NCBI GenBank assembly: GCA_034509925.1
Contig: CM067535.1
Coordinates: forward strand, 2,070,001 to 2,134,000
Reading direction: 5' to 3'
Length of the DNA stretch: 64,000 nt
Source of the DNA: Hirudinaria manillensis
Taxonomy: Eukaryota > Annelida > Clitellata > Hirudinida > Hirudinidae
A model generated the notes under the pieces. It was not told the origin of the DNA and ran no database searches. It saw only the letters and a program-made list of their open reading frames with translations. A program made the translations under genes and the position numbers. Position 1 is the first letter of the stretch. Every line of letters begins with the position of its first letter. This document shows, piece after piece, positions 55,919 to 64,000 of this stretch.

Positions 55919-57804
55919 ATGATCTCTTTAAACCCAACTGTAGAGGTTTGCAGAGAATATTTAGACCAAAAATGCAAACGAGATGAAAGATACTGCAGGT
56001 TTGCACATCCCTCCCAAAAGCATGAAATCACAAACGGGAGAATAATTTGCTGTGTTGATTATCTTAAGGTTATTGAACAATTACCAAAGCTTTTGTAAAC
56101 ACTTTACATAAAGATCAACCTAGATTTAATTATTGTTTAAAAGACATTCTGAACTGAAGCCTAACTGCTTAACCTCCATAATAAAAGCTTTCCATTTATT
56201 GTGCCATAGAATCGCTGTAACAGAGAAGATCCACCTTGCAAGTACTATCATCCACCGAAGCATATACGTGATAAGGTCGTGGATGACATGAAGTATCAGA
56301 AGCTGTGCAAAGAGTTTGGAATTGAGGACGAAGAGGGGAATGCAGAACTGCAACAAGCTGTCATGAACATCCTCCTTCCTCAGCTAAACATATTGACAGT
56401 AATTGCTTCTCTTGATTTTCCAGGTGTCTGAGTATTTCTAATTTTCCACAGAAGATAGAATCTAAGGAATTATGTGTCATTTCCCTCTTTCTTGACTTAC
56501 CTTTTCTTTATCAATCAGTGATTTTTCTTTATCAGGACAAAATTTTAAAGTATGGCAAATCAGAGGGCCATGATAACCTTGACCCTTCAGTGGCAGACAC
56601 ACTGAAAAGCTGCCACAACCTACTGGATGCTATGGTCCAAGATAATCTTGTTGATGTTCCACATAGGAATGACATCATTGAGGTATGCATGTACAAATAT
56701 TCATGCATAAAAATCGTTTTTATTATGATTATTGAACAACTCACAATTAGTATTTAAATTAAGTTATGCTGGTTGAAAATTATACAGTCCTGTGCCTCAT
56801 TGTAATCATTCTTAGGGTGAAAATGTCCACCTATAAAATTTATCAAATCCATTTACATCACAAAGAAATCTTTCAAAAATAAAATTTGACCAAATTGACA
56901 ACAAGAAAAATATCTTTAGAAATGAAATTGTAAATTGTTTGTGCTTGCTTTATTATCTGCTAAGGTGTGCAGGGAATTTATGAGAGGTGATTGCAATAGG
57001 CCAGACACGAAGTGTAAGTTTGCCCACCCGAGCCAGCAAGTCCACATCAATTCGGACCAGACCGTGACCGTGTGTCTCAACCACATGAGAGGAAGTTGCG
57101 TCATGGAAAACTGTCGCTACTTCCATTTGCCGAGCCATCTCAAGAAATACGTCAGGGCGGTCAGTTTGCCACGGCTCAGCCGAATGTTTCAATTCTTTGC
57201 GATACACTGGGGAATTGTACTTTATGAAACTCTCCCTTTATTATGAGTAATATTATATCATTTGTGATATTATATCATTTATGACCGGCCATCCATTTCA
57301 GGACTTTCCACCTCGACGAAAGAGAAAGATTTCAAATGAAATTAACGAGGTATATTTTTGGGTTGCAGAAATACTTAATGCACATGTAGGTCCACCCTCA
57401 TCCTCTTGATAAACTTAAACCAAGCAACAGCTCTTGAATGTCGAAATCTGCCAAATCAATAACGAAGCAGTCTCAACATCTTCTGGCACAGAACGTGCAA
57501 ACATGCTAAAATTTGTATCTTCAGTTATAAATTATTATGGAGAATGTGAATCATTCTGCTAAGGCTTATCATTCCACTGATACAGGAAGGTACAAGTTCA
57601 AAAAAGTCCGTAGACATCTTCAAATTTGGCCGTACTCCCCCAAGGGAAGAGCAGGAGGGCGCTCCATGGCCTCAATGCAGTTCCTCGGGAGCAGAATCCT
57701 GCGGAGTCCGACAGGACGAGGCAGGGGACCGGTCGGAGGCCATCGACCCCCCTCAGATCCAGGACGACGATCCCACACTTCCCGTGGAAGAGACTATCGT
57801 TTGA
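55919..57804 (+). CDS. mbl: Muscleblind-like CCCH zinc-finger RNA-binding protein
   Basis: Muscleblind proteins bind YGCY motifs in pre-mRNA and regulate alternative splicing. Exons: 55919-56068 (after a TTTCAG acceptor at 55916), 56210-56398, 56536-56682, 56965-57159, 57302-57349 and 57586-57804 (TGA). All are phase 0, giving 315 residues from the first in-frame ATG; an upstream exon is likely. Four CCCH fingers occur in two pairs. Finger 1 is VCREYLDQKCKRDERYCRFA. Finger 2 runs across an intron to NRCNREDPPCKYYHPPKH, with the C-X7-C-X6-C-X3-H spacing seen in invertebrate muscleblind. Finger 3 is VCREFMRGDCNRPDTKCKFA. Finger 4 ends GSCVMENCRYFH (C-X7-C-X4-C-X3-H). The finger pairs are separated by about 90 helical residues; the tail has PPRRKRK, a likely nuclear signal, and an acidic end. 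ZC3H10-type protein is the main alternative. Confidence 0.75.
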
Positions 57805-58127
57805 TGCAAAGCATCTGCAGACAATCCCTAAACTTTGTTTTGGAATTTCCTGACCAAAATACGGATTTAAAACGATAATGACGAGGACTGAGGTATGCAT
57901 GTCTATCGGGCGTTAACTTTGCCATACACCCGGGTTTTCCCAAATAATGCCATTTGTTTTTGTTGTTGAGTTCATAGTGATGCCTTGGTCGATATGGACT
58001 TGTTTTGAATATGAATTTGTTTGCTGACAATTTATTTTCTGTGAATTAATGATTTGTTATTGTTTATTGTTGGAACGATATTTGCACATTCGTTTTGTTC
58101 GGTCATAATTCCTACTTTTTAAGCAAT

Positions 58128-58155
58128 TTTATTACTAATAATTGGAAAAAATAAA
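58128..58155. terminator. Opposed poly(A) signals of the muscleblind-like and CDK genes
   Basis: Plus-strand AATAAA at 58150-58155 is the only one seen after the muscleblind-like stop. Minus-strand AATAAA at 58133-58128 lies 43 bp past the CDK stop. Each signal points past the other, so the two 3' UTRs should overlap. Confidence 0.5.
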
Positions 58156-58175
58156 TTTGGTTTAAGATCGGGTGA

Positions 58176-60062
58176 CTACAGGATTGTAACGTAGGAAGCC
58201 TGGGCCGTTTGCAGAACAGGGATTTGTTCCTTGAAATATTTGTGGCTCAGTGCATCTTTGGCAGATATTCTTGTCTTTGGGTTGCAGCTCAACATTGCCT
58301 GAAAAGTTTGAAATGCTGATTATCCATTTGTTGCCGTTTTGTGTTTTCATTCAGATTTTCAACAACTGGCCACTTTTAAGTAGATGGCAATTAATCGAGC
58401 CATTATGCCGATGTTATGCTGATTATGTGCCTGCCTTGAACGACTTGATGTGATCTAATTTCAGAATAATTATCTAAGATGATAAAAATGCTAACTGTTG
58501 TGACGAGAGGGTCACAGTTAACCAAAACTTAACTACTACTTATTTGCATAACAAAGAAACAAGGCTCACATCATGGGGGCAGCACAATTATGCAATACTT
58601 AGCACCCCCAAAATGGTGTCATGCATTCTAACAGAGATAATGGTGTGATCTCTGTGGATTACATCCGTAAAAACTTTGAAATCATATCAAATCAAAATAA
58701 CAACTTGCTAAGTACTTTATGAATTATAAATCTTTTAAATAAATGTGAATTTTATGACTCAAAGTCAACCAGTCTTGATCTTGCTGACCTGAATGAGATC
58801 CAATGCATCTTTGCCCAGTTGAGGCAGGATTACCTTCAGGTTTGTCGGTACCCATTTAGGAAACGACACGTTGTAGTGCGTTAATGATGCTACGTGCGGC
58901 CAGGATTTCTCATCCGGAGTTCCTTGAACAAAAATTAAATCCCTTACCATCATCACAACCAAATCCATACACTTAATACTATCTGCAGTCTTCCATTCCC
59001 ACTAATAAATTGTATTTACCCAATATTCTGAAAATTTTAAACAGCTGATCTATCTCTGAGTCTCCCTTGAATAAAACCTTTTTGTGTGCCTGTGATCAAA
59101 GCAACCATCAGGTGACACAATGTGCTAAAAGTTGAAAATTTTTAAAAGGCTCACCATTTCTGAAAAAATGCAAGCCAAACTCCAAATATCAACACCGAAG
59201 CCATAGAAATTTGATCCTAAAAGGATCTCCGGGCATCTGTACCATAAGGTCACGACCTCGAAATCACGATCATGAGTCGTTACTTATGATTCACCAGAAC
59301 TTCAAAGATTTCACTCATGTTGATAACCAACCTCATGAGTAAACGTCTCTGACAAAACTCCCATGGTTCTCGAGAGACCAAAATCTGCAATTTTTATGTC
59401 GCCTTCTCTGTCGATCAGAACATTTTGAGGTTTCAAATCTCTGTGGATGATCCTGTGATTGTGGCAATATCCGATCCCTCTTAAGAGCTGCCTAATATAA
59501 CTCTGCATAATTTAAAATGTGCACAGAACCAAGTAGATGTTGTCAAGACTGTCATTCTGACAATTAAAGCAAATGTATTTGCATCACACCTTCCTACTTT
59601 GTAAATGGGCCAAATGTTTTACCTTGACCATTGCTGGAGGAAGGCCTTCACTAAATTTATCCATATATTTCTTCAAATCATAATCAAGATATTCAAAAAC
59701 TAGATAAATGTTGCAGTCTGAAGAAAGTATATCCTGCAATCTAAAAATATATGTTCGTTCGCCTTTTAAATTTAAAAATTGAAAAATTCAATCGGTGTTA
59801 CCTAATAACATTTTGATGACTAATTCCTTTCAACAAAGCTATTTCTCTTATGGCTGTAATTGGAATTCCATCCATTCCCCTAAATGTGCAAATGACACCA
59901 ATTCAATGTTTATTTCTGTTCAATCCTGTCGAATGAATAAGCGTTGACGAACAATTGTATCTTTTTCAAGGCCACCGTTTTCCCATTTCTACAATCTTTA
60001 GCCATGTAGACTTTTCCGTACGTACCCTCTCCTACTTTATCGATTTTCCGATAGTTCTCCAT
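58176..60062 (-). CDS. Cyclin-dependent kinase, CDK1/2-like with PITAIRE helix
   Basis: Ser/Thr kinase that works with a cyclin. Exons (minus strand): 60062-59953, 59879-59802, 59740-59623, 59502-59332, 59256-59155, 59089-59020, 58922-58789 and 58298-58176, phases consistent, 301 residues, the usual CDK1/2 length. Motifs in order: [19 protein letters not shown] (Gly loop with the Thr-Tyr inhibitory pair), VALKKIQ (catalytic Lys), [13 protein letters not shown] in place of [31 protein letters not shown] (catalytic Asp), [24 protein letters not shown] (T-loop Thr and substrate-binding block), [18 protein letters not shown] and [12 protein letters not shown]. The stretch between KKIQL and the PITAIRE helix is some three to four residues shorter than usual, and the exon 1 donor (GTTCGT) is weak, so that junction is the least sure. 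PITAIRE occurs in CDK12/13, but size and all other motifs fit CDK1/2. An in-frame ATG 84 bp upstream is less likely, because the ATG at 60062 starts at the family's usual N-terminus. Confidence 0.85.
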
Positions 60063-60149
60063 ATTTGTTAAAATTTGCTCATGAAACCTCGACTCGGAAC
60101 ATCTGTCGAGTGCGAAGTGACTGATGCCGATTCTCGTCTGCTTCAACTT

Positions 60150-63100
60150 CTAAAGCGCTGTAATAAATAAAAAAAATCTGCGTCGCTCTCGATACACTTA
60201 TTTAACGTATAAACTTTCCCAAAGATGTGACATCTTAAATATTTCAAATTAAAGTTCTAATTAAAAATGTGTCATTTGCTTGGTTAATAGCATCCATAGT
60301 TGAATTAATAGCTAACATTCATGTGTCTAAGGAATGTCCTCAACTCGAGTGGTTTGTTGAAGTAAAACTCAATGTCTCTTCCTTTCTAATGACGGACCAA
60401 GAGTCGAATTTCACTTCAAGTCGTGACTCACATCTTTATCTCATAAAACAACAAATAGATTTTGTTTGGGATAATACAGATTACTCTGGACATTGACTAA
60501 ATTCACTTTCAAATAAGTTGAACTATTTGAGCTAACACTTATGCATCTTTTAATGAGTTAATGAATTTAATTTACAATTATTATTTAAAATTAAATAATT
60601 ATTTGATGTAATTTCGATAGAAATTATGAATGTCATTTTTAATAATAGTTGCTCAACACTTGAGAAAATCAAACTACACGCTATCAAAAGTGATTCATCT
60701 GTAGAGAAACTCATTGATTTCAAAAACAAAAACCATGCTAGTGTATCTGACAAGGACACGGATGTTTAATAATCTTTCCAGCCAATGACTCAACATGAAG
60801 CATTGGAGACATTAATATTGAGTGGTTGACCCGGAACTCTCAATTGCCGTCTGATCCTTGAGTGATAAAAGTTGTTGCATCAAAAACCGATTATTAAACT
60901 GATTTAACTCTTTGTTTTATTAAAATTATTTTTGCTACTTATGTAATAATCTATTAAGTAGATTGCATTGAGTATCCATCGTTAAGTTACGAAAGGTTGT
61001 TATGGCGATTGGAAATGAGATGTTATGTAATGCCAGTCTGACAACGTGATAAGTGACACAGCAGTGAAATAGCACAAAACTAATTAGACGATTAACATTG
61101 AAACGTAATTATGGATTTCTATAAATTACACCGCTTTGTGTGTGGCTATAAATTATGTCTAGCGTTAGATACAACAGCCTTTCGTATGGTTATTTGGATT
61201 GCAGACCTTTCGGAGCTGGGAGTGTGCAGTTTGCCAACAGATTGGTTCACGAAAATGTATTTTCTGAAAAAACATGATATCCGCTGTCGATGAGCTAAAA
61301 TAAGCGAGTTTTTCGACGGATTTGGGTTTCTTTTTAGTACATTTTCCCTTTAACATGCCTAGCCATTAACGTTACTTGAATTTGTTTTGAGAACATCCAC
61401 ATAAAGTTTAGCTTAAAAGCGCTCCTTTAAACTAAACATAAATCTCGAAAATTAAACGAATCAAACCACGGCTTCTCAATAAGCTGACATAATCATATCA
61501 CAAGGTCGCCTGGTTTACTTTATTTTTTAAAATCTTGCCTCTTAATTTTTAATTTATTCGGTCATCACTTATCGCTTCATTACAATCCGGTTCCAATAAC
61601 TCGTGATTCGAATGAAGTTCCCCAAGTTAACTTAATATGTCAGTTGACTTAATTAAATTAAGGCGTACAAGGCTTAGTTAGTTCTGAGATAAGGAATGCA
61701 GTAAAATAACTAGAAACGCCGACTATAGTCTTTCCTAGGAAGCGGCTATCAAACTTGATTTTCAGACATCCTGCTTTTTGTGGGTCTGCAATGAATTTGT
61801 GAATTACAGTGCACGAGCGCGAATTGCAAAGCCGAGCCTAAATAAATGGGATTATTAGTGCCAGAGGAATTTAGAATAATCCCTCCAGCTCGCTAGCACG
61901 GCCAAGTCACTGGCAACACTTGGAGTTTGCAAAAGTTTAGCCATTTCCAAAATTGCTTGACAGTTACGAGTGACAAGAATCGCCGAATGAACTCAAATGA
62001 TTTCGTGCAGTTTTCTGGATCCAGCGAGAACAATTCCACTTTCTACCATCACACATGACCTAGTCTATGAATGAAGACCAAGAAAACAAATACAAAGAAA
62101 AAATTCACAAAACGTGGCATCCACAAAACCAGCCAAAACTTCTCCAAAGTATCATGACCGCTCCGAGCTAAGTCTAGTAAAGACACCTAGTGAAAAGGTT
62201 ATCTCTTAGCGAATGACCTTCATGCATAATAAGTAGGGAAGACACAGCATATGAGCAGCACACGAGAGATAGGATCTGAAGATTAGAGAAAGTGCAAGTA
62301 CTGAACTCGGCCGGATATCGTACCGGATCGTGCTCACGACAGCTAGCAGGCTGACCGAAACTCCAGGCTCACGGTACCATAACCCAAGCGTGTACAGGCC
62401 TGTACACACAAGTATACACATACACACACACTCACATACATACAAACCAACCTCCCTTGTCTCCCTTTGTTGATATTTCAGCGCCAACTACCCGACCTAC
62501 CAAGGTGCGTGCATGCATTCAGAGCCAAGCACCGATAGGTTACTCGGATAAATCGCCATTTTTCATCACCGAAGTTCATCAGGTGCAACTTTTCCATCGG
62601 AAGCTCCATCCGGAGGCCATTCGTTCATCTCATCCCTTCCAACTCCCCCACCACCCCACCTCGAGTGAAAAAACAAAGATGGCCAACTGGAGCAGTTTTG
62701 GTGGTTGGACGTGAATTTCGAGAAGCAACAGCTTCTAGTTTGACAAAAGACGAGCAAATAAAATCGAAAACGCAGTCTTCCTCCTTTCACGATCTGCACA
62801 CAAACACTCGACAATCCGAGCAGATTCGAGGGCAAAATGGCGCTCCGACAACTTCACTGTTCGCTGTTAGCTCTAAAAATAGATTTTAAACTGAGGATAA
62901 AAAGCGAGAGGGCGCCATTTTATGAAAATGACAAAGCTCTTTGTCGATCGGCCGATGATTCATTTTTCCAGAGAGGGAGATTTTTTTTTCTTCACTTTTG
63001 CATGCAACCGATTGAGGACAAGAAAATTACTTATTCGATTTACATTAATTTATAAATGGCCGAGCTTTCTCTGCTTAAAGTTTCTCACGATGTTTCGTTT

Positions 63101-63630
63101 ACCATCGTTCTTGTTGTTGAAACTAGGCTTCGACCTGTCATAAAGAGACCGAAGTACTGAGGAAAATTATTCTAATCCGCGTTCAAGCATTCCGAGCAAG
63201 AGATAAAATACTGCCAATGCAAATGCGATTCTGTGACTATGGCGATGGCGATCTGTGGGGGATCATGGCGGAACGTAACCAATTGTTGCGTAACATTTTA
63301 ACAAAAATTCAATCGATTTTTAGCGGCGAAATCGTGGCAACATCTGCCAACGTTTCAACGAGTTACAATCGAATGCACTACGTTAGAACTCCACTCTCCG
63401 AGGACATTCATTAATATTCATTCATTCATCGCGTTCAAAGAAAAAAAAATACCCCCTCTCCCACCCCAATGCCAGACGATTTGGTCAACAAACATTCGAG
63501 AACAATTAAAGACGAATTATAATTATTAAATAAAATAATAAATTAGTATTTATATAATGGAGAACAAAAAAATCTTAAGTCGAGCAGAACAAAGAGAACG
63601 AACAACACGTCCTGAGATCGTGATGGCCTA
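60150..63630. other. Intergenic region, no gene seen
   Basis: AT-rich with only short frames of no recognisable content. From about 62540 it becomes more mixed in base content and contains several GCCAT cores (CGCCATTTTT, AAGATGGCC, AAAATGGCGC, GGCGCCATTTTAT, ATCATGGCGG) on both strands. A small CA-type microsatellite is at 62402-62445. Confidence 0.55.
62402..62445. repeat. CA/CATA microsatellite
   Basis: Short imperfect run of ACAC, ATACACAC and ACATACATACA. Confidence 0.8.
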
Positions 63631-63638
63631 CTTACCGA

Positions 63639-63790
63639 CCAATCGGAGCTCGACAATTCATGCAAACAATAAAATTTACGCGCTCATTTTTGAACTCCAC
63701 GCTCTCCTATTGGCCGAATAAGTGGGTCAACTTCGCAGCGTGGCTCGTACGTTATATAAGTGCTTCGGGTAGTAACACGTTCCTTGTCCT
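63639..63790 (+). promoter_or_regulatory. TATA promoter for a gene running off the right edge
   Basis: TATATAAG at 63753-63760, an inverted CCAAT box (ATTGG) at 63709-63713 and another CCAAT at 63639-63643. Transcription would start near 63780-63790. The following 210 bp to the window edge is GC-richer, with no ATG-led frame, so it is probably 5' UTR. The gene itself is outside the window. Confidence 0.6.
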
Positions 63791-64000
63791 CTAAGGTCCT
63801 TCCGGAGCTGAGCGTGTTTGGTCGGCGGTCGCTGTTCTATGTCTGGTTGTCGGTTCTCGTCGACGGATGGAAAATGTACTCCTTAGTTGGAGGAAGACTC
63901 TCATTTTCCGCTCGCCTTTCGACTCCGGACTAACGCGAATGTGGCCGAAAGCCAGCGCTTTCTTTGTTTAGCTCTGCACGTGCGGGGTTGGTTCTTGCTT

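Noticed and set aside
57537-57878. Plus-strand 113-codon frame and its overlapping minus-strand frame
   Set aside because: Both overlap the last exon of the muscleblind-like gene, whose phase-0 frame from 57586 continues correctly from the previous exon and ends at 57804.
63217-63414. 65-codon plus frame before the right-edge promoter
   Set aside because: Lies upstream of the TATA box, shows no family motif and no splice or regulatory support.

Overview
The window is animal nuclear DNA. Its genes are split by many short AT-rich GT-AG introns, it carries a CR1/Jockey-like LINE, and it holds recognisable metazoan genes: a LARP1-type La protein, a muscleblind-like CCCH protein and a PSTAIRE-class cyclin-dependent kinase. 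The muscleblind-like second finger has the longer C-X7-C-X6-C-X3-H spacing that I associate with invertebrate muscleblind, so an invertebrate (arthropod or other ecdysozoan) fits best. I cannot name the species.

Left half (about 960-37201): a composite tandem array of five units, mostly about 7.5 kb each. The core of each unit is an intronless gene of about 956 codons (B1-B5) encoding a divergent HECT-type E3 ubiquitin ligase of the TRIP12/UFD4 type, with a hydrophobic N-terminal segment. B1, B2 and B5 are open throughout; B3 and B4 each carry a different nonsense codon. Upstream of each B lies the last exon of an unrecognised acidic, Cys-rich gene (A); only unit 1 keeps the upstream exons and an unbroken frame. 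Downstream of B1-B3 lies a decayed piece of larp in antisense orientation to B, introns included, apparently copied from the intact larp gene about 14 kb beyond the array. A solo LTR sits inside this captured piece. Units have gained and lost blocks, and units 3 and 4 are almost identical.

The array is flanked by two closely similar copies of one LINE in opposite orientation: a 3' end at 1-953 (+) and a near full-length broken copy at 37287-41620 (-).

Right half: a 4155-bp non-autonomous DNA transposon (42510-46664) with terminal inverted repeats, a perfect 9-bp target duplication and an internal minisatellite lies just upstream of a multi-exon coiled-coil gene (46999-49893, +). This gene is tail-to-tail with larp (51438-53933, -). 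A 2-kb spacer separates larp from the divergently transcribed muscleblind-like gene (55919-57804, +), which is tail-to-tail, with apparently overlapping 3' ends, with a CDK gene (58176-60062, -). The last 3.6 kb is intergenic and ends in a TATA promoter firing off the right edge.

The most unusual feature is the array: an amplified, intronless, fast-changing ubiquitin-ligase family carrying antisense pieces of a neighbouring RNA-binding-protein gene. Its layout recalls known gene-derived tandem arrays that work through antagonism or small RNAs; that functional reading is inference.
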